A stretch of 33,592 nucleotides of DNA from an uncultured Collinsella sp. (GCA_938023085.1 CALHDP010000061.1:1-33592), one strand, 5' to 3'; positions 8,778 through 16,115 are shown, counted from the first letter of the stretch. Made by a program: numbers and translations. The notes: a model not told the origin generated them from the sequence alone.

Positions 8778-10028
8778 ATGACCGATACCGCCGCAACCCG
8801 CCCCTACGGCGTACTGGGCCGCGTGCTGGGCCACAGCTACACCCCGACCATCTACAAGGAGCTCGCTGGGCTCGAGTACGTGCGATTTGAGCGCGAGCCC
8901 GAGGACCTCGCGGCCTTTATGACGGGCGACGAATGGGAGGGTACCAACGTGACCATCCCCTACAAGCGCGCCGTCATGGAGTACCTGGACGAGCTGAGTC
9001 CGCTCGCCGAGCGCATGGGCAACGTCAACACCATCACACGCCTACCTGGCGGTCGCCTGCGCGGCGACAACACCGACTACTTTGGTTTTCAGTGCCTTGT
9101 CGAGGAGCTGGGGCTTGAGGTCGCCGGCAAGAAGGCTCTCGTGCTCGGAGCCACTGGCGGTGCAGGCACCACGGCAAGTATGGTGCTGGGAGATCTGGGC
9201 GCCATCGTTGTGCCCGTGGGTCGCACGAGCGAGGTCAACTACGACAACATCTCGCAGCAGTCCGACGCCGCCCTGCTCGTCAACTGCACGCCCGCTGGCA
9301 TGTTCCCCCATTGCCCCGACGCGCCTTGCACGCTCGAAGGGCTCGATGCACTCGAAGGCGTTATCGACATTGTCTACAACCCCGCCCGTACGGGCCTGAT
9401 GCTCGAGGCCGAGCGCCGCGGGATCCCCTGCATCGGCGGTCTACTCATGCTTGTTGCCCAAGCGGCACAGGCCGTCGAGCGCTATACCGGGCAGGTCACC
9501 CCGCGCGAGCGCATCCTGGACGTAACGGAGCGCTTGTCGCGCCGCGAACAAAACATCGCGCTGATCGGCATGCCGGGTTCGGGCAAGACCCGCGTGGGTG
9601 AGCAGATCGCCCAGCTCACGGGCCGCGAGCACATCGATCTGGACCGCGCCCTCGAGAAGCGTCTGGGCATGCCCTGTGCCGACTTTATCGTCGAGCGCGG
9701 CGAGGCGGCCTTCCGCGAGCAGGAGACGGCGGCGCTGGCCAACATCTCCAAGCGCAGCGGCCTGGTGCTCTCCACCGGCGGCGGCGTGGTCACACGCGAC
9801 GAGAACTACCCGCTGCTGCACCAGAACAGCCAGATTGTGATGCTCAACCGCAAGCTCGACGAGCTCGCCCACAAGGGCCGCCCCATCACCGCCCGCGACG
9901 GCATCGACAAGCTGGCCGAGCAGCGCATGCCGCACTACCGCACCTGGGCCGACTACATCATCGACTCACGCGACTGCGCCGCCAACACCGCCCGTGCCAT
10001 CCTCGACACCCTCCCACCCGCTCTCTAA
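8778..10028 (+). CDS. aroE-aroK: Fused shikimate dehydrogenase - shikimate kinase
   Basis: One 416-aa polypeptide for two consecutive-in-logic steps: reduction of 3-dehydroshikimate to shikimate and its 3-phosphorylation. Residues 1-250 are shikimate dehydrogenase: HSYTPTIY at 19-26 for substrate binding, catalytic K63 in NVTIPYK, the paired D100 in GDNTDYFG, and the nucleotide loop GATGGAG at 124-130. Residues 257-416 are shikimate kinase: Walker A GMPGSGKT at 264-271, D in IDLD, RGEAAFRE, and the STGGGVV loop. Both halves keep their key residues, so both activities are expected. There is no frameshift or internal stop between them. The ATG directly follows the pheA stop with no gap. The N-terminal substrate domain is short compared with free AroE. 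Confidence 0.93.
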   Translation: MTDTAATRPYGVLGRVLGHSYTPTIYKELAGLEYVRFEREPEDLAAFMTGDEWEGTNVTIPYKRAVMEYLDELSPLAERMGNVNTITRLPGGRLRGDNTDYFGFQCLVEELGLEVAGKKALVLGATGGAGTTASMVLGDLGAIVVPVGRTSEVNYDNISQQSDAALLVNCTPAGMFPHCPDAPCTLEGLDALEGVIDIVYNPARTGLMLEAERRGIPCIGGLLMLVAQAAQAVERYTGQVTPRERILDVTERLSRREQNIALIGMPGSGKTRVGEQIAQLTGREHIDLDRALEKRLGMPCADFIVERGEAAFREQETAALANISKRSGLVLSTGGGVVTRDENYPLLHQNSQIVMLNRKLDELAHKGRPITARDGIDKLAEQRMPHYRTWADYIIDSRDCAANTARAILDTLPPAL

Positions 10029-10030
10029 CC

Positions 10031-10071
10031 AAAACCACTACAAAGGGGACAGGCACCTTTGTGGTGGTTTT
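10031..10071. repeat. Long perfect-type palindrome containing GGGGACAGGCACC
   Basis: Arms AAAACCACTACAAAGG (10031-10046) and CCTTTGTGGTGGTTTT (10056-10071) pair over 16 bp with one G:T, leaving a 9-nt loop. The core GGGGACAGGCACC resembles short palindromes that I recall as dispersed, REP-like repeats in gut bacterial genomes; this link is from memory and unverified. The stem lies between aroEK and aroQ and is flanked by runs of A and T, so it could also act as a weak bidirectional terminator. Confidence 0.7.
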
Positions 10072-10092
10072 CCAATCGCAAAGGAAGCAACC

Positions 10093-10530
10093 ATGAAAGC
10101 ACTCGTCATCAACGGCCCCAACCTCAACATGCTCGGCATTCGCGAGCCGGGCATCTATGGCAGCGACAACTACGACCGCTTAGTGCAGATCTGCCAGGAA
10201 GCGGGCGCTGCACAGGGCTTCGACGAGGTCGAGGTCTTCCAGTCTAACCACGAGGGCAGCATCGTCGACAAGATCCAAGAGGCCTACGGCAAGGTCGACG
10301 GCATCGTCATCAACCCGGCCGCCTACACGCATACGAGCGTGGCCATCCTGGACGCGCTCAAAGCCGTCGCAATCCCGGCTGTGGAGGTCCACATCAGCGC
10401 CGTCGAGACCCGCGAGGACTTCCGCCAGGTGAGCTACGCCCGCCTGGCCTGCTTCGCCACCATCACCGGTGAGGGCCTGCAGGGCTACGCACATGCGCTA
10501 GAGCTGTTGAGGGAACGACTCGAAAAGTAG
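10093..10530 (+). CDS. aroQ: Type II 3-dehydroquinate dehydratase
   Basis: Dehydrates 3-dehydroquinate to 3-dehydroshikimate, the step between AroB and AroE. Protein of 145 aa, the usual size of the type II dodecameric enzyme. NGPNLNMLG at residues 7-15 with the catalytic tyrosine Y22, FQSNHEG, INPAAYTHTS and EVHISAVETRE with the catalytic-type histidine are all present. The ATG at 10093 has AAGGAAG upstream; an earlier in-frame ATG at 9994 lies inside aroEK and is unlikely. It is separated from the rest of the operon by the palindrome at 10031-10071 and followed by the operon terminator, so its expression may differ from that of the upstream genes. Confidence 0.96.
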   Translation: MKALVINGPNLNMLGIREPGIYGSDNYDRLVQICQEAGAAQGFDEVEVFQSNHEGSIVDKIQEAYGKVDGIVINPAAYTHTSVAILDALKAVAIPAVEVHISAVETREDFRQVSYARLACFATITGEGLQGYAHALELLRERLEK

Positions 10531-10564
10531 TCTCGCGCGCAAATCCATCAACCCCGATTCGCAC

Positions 10565-10627
10565 GCCAGTAATGCCAGTGCCGCCAGCAGCAACCTCGCT
10601 ACTGGCGGCACTTTATTACTGGCATAT
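10565..10627 (+). terminator. Terminator hairpin of the aromatic operon
   Basis: A two-part stem: inner AGTGCCGCCAG (10577-10587) with CTGGCGGCACT (10602-10612), outer GCCAGTAAT (10565-10573) with ATTACTGGC (10615-10623). Together they give about 20 paired bases with a small bulge. The 3' side is T-rich rather than a clean T-tract. The outer arm abuts the TATAAT of the next gene. Confidence 0.7.
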
Positions 10628-10630
10628 AAT
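10625..10630 (+). promoter_or_regulatory. -10 box TATAAT upstream of the DUF4869 gene
   Basis: Perfect TATAAT 32 nt before the ATG at 10662. The matching -35 position (about 10602-10607) lies in the right arm of the terminator hairpin and is not consensus, so the terminator and promoter overlap physically. Confidence 0.45.
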
Positions 10631-10661
10631 CGTTGCAGCCACACAACGTCTGGAGACTCGC

Positions 10662-11111
10662 ATGCTAAGCATCCATCTGGGAGATTACCCCGGTTCCATC
10701 TACGATACCGAGACCTACTTTAGGAACTCATACTTGGACTCATGGTTCGAAGACCCTATGGCCGCACAGATCATTAAAAGCGTGGACGGATCAGAGCTCA
10801 TCGGCCCCCACAACATCGTAAGCAAGCAGCTGGGCTCGATCACCCCACTCGAACTGTCCGGCGGCGTTAAGACGCTGCTGCTGGTGCGCAATCTACCAAA
10901 CATGGTGTTCAATGCATCCACTTGCGGAGATAACTGCGCCCGCTGGCTGCTCAAAATTGGCAAAGAGCAGGATGTGCTGGTGACCCTTTACCACATCATG
11001 AAATTTCCCTGGAAGCGTTTTGAGATTCGCATCAATAACGACGGCCGCATCGTCAGGAACATGCAGGAGTTCGTCGGTGCCACCAATGATTTTCTGGATG
11101 TTGATGAGTAA
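10662..11111 (+). CDS. DUF4869 family protein, first gene of a two-gene unit
   Basis: Protein of 149 aa that I recognise as DUF4869; its function is unknown. Landmarks: MLSIHLGDYPGSIYDTETYF at the start, LSGGVKTLLL at 65-74 and NASTCGDNC at 84-92, the last being the most striking block, with two cysteines. No signal peptide, membrane segment or known catalytic signature is seen. The ATG at 10662 has CTGGAG upstream and matches the family N-terminus; the open frame from 10572 covers the terminator hairpin and is rejected. Its TAA overlaps the ATG of the ATPase gene by one base (TAATG), so the two are translationally coupled. GC content is lower than in the aro operon. A regulator, antitoxin-like partner or substrate adaptor of the ATPase is possible but not shown. 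Confidence 0.8.
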   Translation: MLSIHLGDYPGSIYDTETYFRNSYLDSWFEDPMAAQIIKSVDGSELIGPHNIVSKQLGSITPLELSGGVKTLLLVRNLPNMVFNASTCGDNCARWLLKIGKEQDVLVTLYHIMKFPWKRFEIRINNDGRIVRNMQEFVGATNDFLDVDE

Positions 11112-12124
11112 TGAAAGGATCACACACCGTTGTCGTGGAGCGCGCAAAAGTCAAATACACGCTCACCTTTAAACGCAATATTTCCTTCATCCGCGGCAAC
11201 AGCGGCACGGGCAAAACGACGCTCATCTCGATGATTCGCGACCACAACGACCGAGGACCGGAAAGCGGCGTTACACTCAGCTGCGACGTGCCTTGCGAAA
11301 CGCTTTCCGGCAGACGCTGGGAACGCGAGCTGTCGATCATCGAAGATTCAATCGTCTTTCTAGATGAGGGCAACGAGTTTATCTACTCAAAGGACTTCGC
11401 CAAAGCCGTCAACGGCTCGTCCAACTATTATGTTCTGATATCTCGTCGCGATGCCAACGAGCTCCCCTACAGCGTTGATGAGATCCTGAAGCTAGTCAAC
11501 ACGACAAGTAAAACAATCAATGGCCGCAAGAGCGACAGGCGCTTCTACTCGGTGACCAAGCCGCTATATGACCACACGGCAAGTATGCTGTATCAGGATC
11601 TAAATGTTGGATTCGAGGTACCCGACGCCGTAGTTGTCGAGGATAGCAAATCTGGCTATCAATTCTACGACGCTCTTTGCAACCGGCTCAGGATCCCCTG
11701 CTATACCGCCACCGGCGTAGCAAATCTAAAGCGGACAATTCACGAATGCCCCGAGCAAAACGTTCTTGCCATTGGAGACGGCGCAGCGTTTGGTCCCTAC
11801 ATCGAAAAGGTGCTCGGACAGCGCGTTTACAAGAACGTTCGCTTGTTCCTCCCGGAATCATTTGAGTGGACACTTCTGCAATCTGGCCTCATCCCCAGTA
11901 ACGACATTCCAAAAATCCTCAAGGATCCTTCGAGCTATATCGAAAGCCGAGACTACCTAAGCTGGGAGCGATTCTTCACCGACGTATTGATCAAGTACTC
12001 GACATGCACTCGCTACGCCTACAGAAAGGCGAAGCTCAACGAGCAGTACCTAAAGCCGCAGGCAATGAATGCCGTATCGAAAGTCTTACCGGAGTGTTTG
12101 AGGACGAATCAGCAGATTCTTTAA
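11111..12124 (+). CDS. P-loop ATPase with Toprim-like C-terminal half, partner of the DUF4869 protein
   Basis: Cytoplasmic 337-aa protein of unknown function. Seen: Walker A GNSGTGKTT at residues 29-37, a hydrophobic strand ending in DE (IVFLDE, 81-86) as Walker B, and ISRRDANELPYSVDEI after it. Only about 45 residues separate the two Walker motifs, and no ABC signature is present. After residue 170 the pattern changes: VVVEDSKSGYQFYDAL (E177, D178), then about 40 residues on AIGDGAAFG (D223), then LFLPESFEW (247-253). An acidic ExD-like motif after one strand and a D after the next is the layout of Toprim domains in OLD-type nucleases; this is my inference. The last 70 residues are basic and rich in Tyr. 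Coupled by TAATG to the DUF4869 gene. Could be an anti-phage effector, an RNA or DNA nuclease, or a stress-response ATPase. Confidence 0.72.
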   Translation: MKGSHTVVVERAKVKYTLTFKRNISFIRGNSGTGKTTLISMIRDHNDRGPESGVTLSCDVPCETLSGRRWERELSIIEDSIVFLDEGNEFIYSKDFAKAVNGSSNYYVLISRRDANELPYSVDEILKLVNTTSKTINGRKSDRRFYSVTKPLYDHTASMLYQDLNVGFEVPDAVVVEDSKSGYQFYDALCNRLRIPCYTATGVANLKRTIHECPEQNVLAIGDGAAFGPYIEKVLGQRVYKNVRLFLPESFEWTLLQSGLIPSNDIPKILKDPSSYIESRDYLSWERFFTDVLIKYSTCTRYAYRKAKLNEQYLKPQAMNAVSKVLPECLRTNQQIL

Positions 12125-12276
12125 ATCATCTAGAAACCGGGGCTATGCACATGAGCTGAAGCTGCTGAAAGAAAGCCTACAACGCGCCTGCTACACTAAT
12201 CCTTGGAACAGAATTATCAGGTTTATTTGTCCCAAATCTTAAGTAACTGTTTGATTGCATACAAAGGAGCACATCC

Positions 12277-13401
12277 ATGTCCCAGTACGATTACCTCGTC
12301 GTCGGCGCCGGCCTCTCGGGCGCCGTCTTCGCCAACGCCGCCAGGCGCGCCGGCAAGTCGGTCCTGGTCATCGACCGCCGCGACCACATCGCCGGCAACG
12401 TCTACACCGAGGACGTCGAGGGCATCCAGGTCCACCGCTACGGCGCGCACATCTTCCACACCTCCATGAGGGACGTCTGGGACTACGTCAACCGCTTCGC
12501 CGAGTTCAACAACTACGTCAACTCGCCGGTCGCCAACTTCCACGGCAGCATGTACAACATGCCCTTCAACATGAACACCTTCGCCAAGATGTGGCCGGGC
12601 GTCGTCACGCCTGCCGACGCCAAGGCCAAGATCGCCGAGCAGGTGGCCGCCGAGAACATCGGCGAGCCGGCAAACCTCGAGGAGCAGGCGCTGTCGCTCG
12701 TCGGCCGTGACATCTTCGAGACGCTTGTGAAGGGTTACACCGAGAAGCAGTGGGGCCGCGACTGCAAGGACCTGCCCGCCAGCATCATCAAGCGCCTCCC
12801 CTGCCGCTTCACCTACGACAACAACTACTTCAACGACCGCTACCAGGGCATCCCCATGGGCGGCTACACCAAGATGGTCGCCAACATGCTCGAGGGCGTC
12901 GAGGTGCGCTGCGGCGTGGAGTACAAGGAGCTGGCCGCCGCCGAGCCAGATATCGCCGCCAGGACGATCTACTGCGGCCCCATCGACGCGTTCTACGACT
13001 TTAAGCTGGGCACGCTCGAGTACCGCAGCCTGCGCTTCGAGACCGAGACGCTCGACGAGGCCGACCACCAGGGCGTGGCCGTGGTCAACTACACAGAGCG
13101 AGAGGTCCCCTATACCCGCATCATCGAGCACAAGCACTTCGAGTTCGGCACGCAGGACAAGACCGTCATCACGCGCGAGTACCCGGCGGACTGGAAGCCC
13201 GGCGACGAGCCCTACTACCCCATCAACGACGCCAGGAACGAGGCCCTGTACAGGCAGTACGAGGAGCTGGCGGCGCAGGAGGGCGACGTGGTCTTCGCCG
13301 GTCGCCTGGGCGGCTACAAGTACTACGACATGGACAAGGCCATCGCCGCCGCCTTCGAGCTCGTCCGCAACGAGCTGGGCGCGGAGCCGACGGAGGCGTA
13401 A
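12277..13401 (+). CDS. glf: UDP-galactopyranose mutase
   Basis: Flavoenzyme converting UDP-galactopyranose to UDP-galactofuranose, the donor of Galf residues in surface glycans. Protein of 374 aa, standard length. The N-terminus YDYLVVGAGLSGAVFA is the FAD-binding Rossmann motif; RYGAHIFHTS, MPFNMNTF, TEKQWG and GRLGGYKYYDMD near the C-terminus are the family landmarks. AAAGGAG lies 7 nt upstream of the ATG. GC content and use of AGG for Arg differ sharply from the flanking AT-richer genes and also from the CGC-preferring aro operon. It opens the glycan locus; the nearest neighbours are a LicD-type gene downstream and the DUF4869 unit upstream. Confidence 0.96.
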   Translation: MSQYDYLVVGAGLSGAVFANAARRAGKSVLVIDRRDHIAGNVYTEDVEGIQVHRYGAHIFHTSMRDVWDYVNRFAEFNNYVNSPVANFHGSMYNMPFNMNTFAKMWPGVVTPADAKAKIAEQVAAENIGEPANLEEQALSLVGRDIFETLVKGYTEKQWGRDCKDLPASIIKRLPCRFTYDNNYFNDRYQGIPMGGYTKMVANMLEGVEVRCGVEYKELAAAEPDIAARTIYCGPIDAFYDFKLGTLEYRSLRFETETLDEADHQGVAVVNYTEREVPYTRIIEHKHFEFGTQDKTVITREYPADWKPGDEPYYPINDARNEALYRQYEELAAQEGDVVFAGRLGGYKYYDMDKAIAAAFELVRNELGAEPTEA

Positions 13402-13522
13402 AGGACAAGAGACCCCAAGTCACTACTAAATGACTCTATAGACTGGCGAAGATGTTACGACTTTACTAGCAAATCATCGCTCGGATTGTTCAAAAAGATA
13501 ATTCCATTGAAAGGAGTATCCA

Positions 13523-14632
13523 ATGCTCAACATTATCAAACAATTTTTGCCAGCATCATCCAGATCGCTTCACGCTATGCATGACGACATTAATAGGCTG
13601 CGAGAAGAGCTAGATAGAATTTATCATCGCATTGAAGTCGCCGACAGCGGCATCAACATGAACATCAACTACAAGTTCGACAATATGGCAATTCCAATTA
13701 TTGAGTCGATTGCACAGAACCTCGATGCCCATGACGAGCATATGAAAATTTTTGCGTGGGAAGAATATAAGCGACCGGAAGAAACTATCCAAGAGGCAAA
13801 GGAGCGTTTCTTTAAAGATCTCCCCAAGGCAACTGGCGGATTAAGACTTTTGCAGCTTGGATGCGGAAAACTGTTGGAGGAATTCAACACTCTCTGCAAA
13901 GAGAACGACATCAATTATTGGATTAATTTCGGAACACTTATCGGAGCCATTAGACATCAAGGATTCATTCCCTGGGACGATGATACCGACCTTGGAATCA
14001 TGCGCGATGATTTAAATAAGCTATACAACATCGTTGAAGATGACAACCGCTATAGAATTTCAATTGCTTACGACCGTTTTGCCCACTGTCGACAAGTTAG
14101 ATTTCTTTATAATGATGAAAATATACCCTGTTTTCTGGATTTGTTTATTTATGACTGGGCCACGTCAACTGACAACAAATTCGCCGAAGAACAGCGAAAA
14201 CTCCGTGTTCAAATGGTCGAAGAAATGGAGTCCGACAGAGCACTGGCATTCTGGAATGACGAGCCTTATTACTCAGGCGAGAACAATAGCCTGATTCAGA
14301 AGCATTACGACCGATGCCTCGAAAAGTCCAAAGCGGCCCGAATCATATGCGAAAAGGAGCACGCCAAGGGCATCATATGGGCTATCGATAACCTTGATGA
14401 TGGAAAGCAGAAACAATGGGTCTACCCCATTGCAGATCTCTTCCCCACTAAAGCCATAGCGTTTGAGGGAACCCAGCTCGAGGAGCCGAATAACCCCGAT
14501 TTATTCCTCTGGAGCCGCTATGGAGATATCTACGAGCTTCCAAATGACATTAACAGCCACTTCCAACACGTCAATCATAACGAGCTGGAAAATGGGTCCT
14601 CAAATCTTGCCATGAAACGCCTGCTTGATTAA
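13523..14632 (+). CDS. LicD family phosphotransferase with N-terminal coiled coil
   Basis: LicD proteins transfer phosphocholine or other phospho-alditols to surface glycans (family knowledge). The 369-aa protein has an N-terminal extension of about 115 residues with a short coiled-coil-like stretch (DDINRLREELDRIYHRIE), then the LicD core: FNTLCKENDINYWINFGTLIGAIRH-type region with IPWDDDTDLGIM near residues 150-162, the metal-binding acidic cluster. No membrane helix is evident. AAAGGAG lies before the ATG at 13523. The 121-nt gap to glf and the lower GC suggest it was acquired separately. Together with the tagD-like gene on the opposite strand it points to a phospho-substituted polymer. 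The group transferred cannot be read from the sequence. Confidence 0.85.
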   Translation: MLNIIKQFLPASSRSLHAMHDDINRLREELDRIYHRIEVADSGINMNINYKFDNMAIPIIESIAQNLDAHDEHMKIFAWEEYKRPEETIQEAKERFFKDLPKATGGLRLLQLGCGKLLEEFNTLCKENDINYWINFGTLIGAIRHQGFIPWDDDTDLGIMRDDLNKLYNIVEDDNRYRISIAYDRFAHCRQVRFLYNDENIPCFLDLFIYDWATSTDNKFAEEQRKLRVQMVEEMESDRALAFWNDEPYYSGENNSLIQKHYDRCLEKSKAARIICEKEHAKGIIWAIDNLDDGKQKQWVYPIADLFPTKAIAFEGTQLEEPNNPDLFLWSRYGDIYELPNDINSHFQHVNHNELENGSSNLAMKRLLD

Positions 14633-14638
14633 TGGTAA

Positions 14639-14680
14639 AAAATCGCCCCGTGTTTACCATGCAATACACGGGGCGATTTT
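14639..14680. terminator. Bidirectional terminator between licD-like and tagD-like genes
   Basis: Perfect 15-bp stem (arms 14639-14653 and 14666-14680, reading AAAATCGCCCCGTGT on the left) with a 12-nt loop. A-run on the left and T-run on the right serve both converging genes. Confidence 0.9.
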
Positions 14681-15155
14681 ATTGAGCAAGCTTGCCCTTT
14701 ACCTCAGTAGTTGAAATTCCAGGAGTTCGATTCAAGTAGACAACATCGCAAATATCTTTCAATGATTCAAAGCGAGGGTCGCCAGCCCAATCGCCTCCCA
14801 TGCACACAACATCAGCGTGATACATCTTTATATCCCGAGGCTTTTGATCCCAATTGTCTTCTGGAATTACTAAGTCAACATAACGCAGCGCTTCGAGCAT
14901 CTCACGTCGTACATCATAGGAATAGAAGCTCTTTTTCCCTTTTAGAGCATTGAATTCATCAGTTGAGAGCCCAACGATAAGATAGTCGCCGAGCTTAGAT
15001 GCCTGTTGAAGAAGGCGAATGTGGCCATAATGAAGCAGATCAAACGTTCCGTACGTAAGTACTCGTTTTAAGGAATGGTGATCGTCTGCACCAGATAAAC
15101 CGGTCTCAAGAAGATCGGAATTTGCCTCAATACGAACAGACGAAAATGTGCCCAT
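14679..15155 (-). CDS. TagD-like cytidylyltransferase (glycerol-3-phosphate type)
   Basis: Nucleotidyltransferase expected to make a CDP-activated alcohol such as CDP-glycerol for teichoic-acid-like polymers. Core of about 130 aa as in TagD: RVLTYGTFDLLHYGHIRLL contains the HxGH motif, and ISTTEVKGKL is the C-terminal form of the RTxGISTT motif. I place the start at ATG 15155, where GGAG sits 6 nt upstream; this adds about 28 residues ahead of the usual TagD start. A longer frame to 15215 would run into tRNA-Arg(TCT) and is rejected. The gene begins directly behind the tRNA terminator, so transcription probably comes from the tRNA promoter by read-through. No tagF-like polymerase is in the window; LicD proteins may use the CDP product. 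Confidence 0.88.
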   Translation of the reverse strand: MGTFSSVRIEANSDLLETGLSGADDHHSLKRVLTYGTFDLLHYGHIRLLQQASKLGDYLIVGLSTDEFNALKGKKSFYSYDVRREMLEALRYVDLVIPEDNWDQKPRDIKMYHADVVCMGGDWAGDPRFESLKDICDVVYLNRTPGISTTEVKGKLAQ

Positions 15156-15163
15156 CAGCAACT

Positions 15164-15195
15164 CCATAAAAGAAGAGCCGTCGGTTTGACGGCTC
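15164..15195 (-). terminator. Intrinsic terminator of tRNA-Arg(TCT)
   Basis: On the minus strand GAGCCGTC (15195-15188) pairs perfectly with GACGGCTC (15182-15175) across a 5-nt loop, followed by TTCTTTTAT. The T-tract runs into the ribosome site of the tagD-like gene. Confidence 0.85.
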
Positions 15196-15207
15196 GATAA
15201 ATACAGG

Positions 15208-15281
15208 TGCTCCATGGCGGATTCGAACCGTCGACCTTGGGATTAGAAGTCCCCTGCTCTATCCGACTGAGCTAATGGAGC
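15208..15281 (-). tRNA. tRNA-Arg (anticodon TCT)
   Basis: Minus-strand cloverleaf of 74 nt: acceptor GCTCCAT/ATGGAGC, D arm GCTC/GAGC, anticodon loop CTTCTAA giving anticodon TCT for AGA, T loop TTCGAAT. Unlike the tRNA at 1802-1878 no CCA is encoded (CCT follows the discriminator). Two stem positions do not pair well: the top of the anticodon stem (G27:A43) and the T stem (A50:C64). It may still be functional, or be slightly decayed. Confidence 0.88.
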
Positions 15282-15328
15282 ATAAAGCCATGCAAGCACG
15301 CCAATAGCGTGTCTACACAGTAAAACAA

Positions 15329-15334
15329 ATTATA
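15329..15334 (-). promoter_or_regulatory. -10 box TATAAT of tRNA-Arg(TCT)
   Basis: Perfect TATAAT on the minus strand just after the stop codon of the exporter ATPase gene. The start near 15322 leaves a leader of about 40 nt with a small CACGC/GCGTG hairpin (15299-15313). The -35 region is not consensus. Confidence 0.5.
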
Positions 15335-15336
15335 AC

Positions 15337-16104
15337 CTACTTAAACTGGTCGTGGTATGCCTTGCACACCTCATCGACGGGACCATCCATGCGCAGGTCG
15401 CCTTTCTCGATCCAAACCGCACGCTGGCAAATGCGTTCAACCTGCTCCATGGAGTGAGAAACAAACAACACAGTTACATCACCGCTCTCAATAAAATGCT
15501 GAATACGACGCTCGCATTTCTGCTGGAAGAACACGTCGCCAACAGAAAGCGTCTCATCAACAATAAGGATATCGGGCTCGGTAATAGTAGCGATAGCAAA
15601 GGCAATACGAGCAACCATGCCCGAAGAGAAGTTCTTGAGCGGCATGTCGACAAAGTCTTTAAGCTCGGCGAACTCGATGATGTCATCGAAGCTCGCGTCA
15701 ATAAACTCCTTGGTATAACCAAGCAGAGCGCCGTTAAGGTAGATATTCTCGCGTGCTGTAAGCTCGGGATCAAAGCCGGCGCCCAGCTCGATGAGCGGGG
15801 CGATGTTGCCGTGAACCTTAACCTCGCCCTCACTGGGCTCCAGAACGCCAGCAATAATCTTAAGCATCGTAGACTTGCCGGAACCGTTGGTACCAACCAG
15901 ACCGACAACCTCGCCACGATGAACATTAAAGGAGATGTGCTTAAGCGCGCGGAACTCTTCAAAGAAGAGCTCGTGCTTTGCAAGCTTAATAAAGTATTCC
16001 TTGAGGTTCGTCAAAGACTCAGACGCCATATTGAAGATCATAGTGACGTCTTTAACCTCAACAGCAAGAGGCTGCTTGCTGTAATCAACCGTAGTCGCAG
16101 ACAT
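15337..16104 (-). CDS. Polysaccharide/teichoic-acid ABC exporter, ATPase subunit (Wzt/TagH-like)
   Basis: ATP-binding subunit of an ABC-2 exporter that moves lipid-linked glycan across the membrane. Protein of 255 aa. The N-terminus VEVKDVTMIFNMASESLTNLKEYFI is typical of the Wzt/TagH/RfbB-ABC group; Walker A GTNGSGKST is at residues 71-79, the signature LKNFSSGMVARIAFA lies near 150, and ILIVDETLSVGD is Walker B. The long Wzt C-terminal carbohydrate-binding domain and the TagH C-terminal extension are both missing, so chain-end recognition is not built into this subunit. The start is 11 nt after the stop of the permease gene, so the two form an operon. Confidence 0.92.
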   Translation of the reverse strand: MSATTVDYSKQPLAVEVKDVTMIFNMASESLTNLKEYFIKLAKHELFFEEFRALKHISFNVHRGEVVGLVGTNGSGKSTMLKIIAGVLEPSEGEVKVHGNIAPLIELGAGFDPELTARENIYLNGALLGYTKEFIDASFDDIIEFAELKDFVDMPLKNFSSGMVARIAFAIATITEPDILIVDETLSVGDVFFQQKCERRIQHFIESGDVTVLFVSHSMEQVERICQRAVWIEKGDLRMDGPVDEVCKAYHDQFK

Positions 16105-16115
16105 AACAGCGCTCC

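Noticed and set aside
9994..10092. Longer AroQ starting at 9994
   Set aside because: The extension overlaps the aroEK end and the palindrome, and the family N-terminus (MKALVINGPNLN) begins at 10093 behind a good ribosome site.
15156..15215. N-terminal extension of the tagD-like gene
   Set aside because: It would translate the tRNA 3' end and its terminator; the GGAG-served ATG at 15155 is better.
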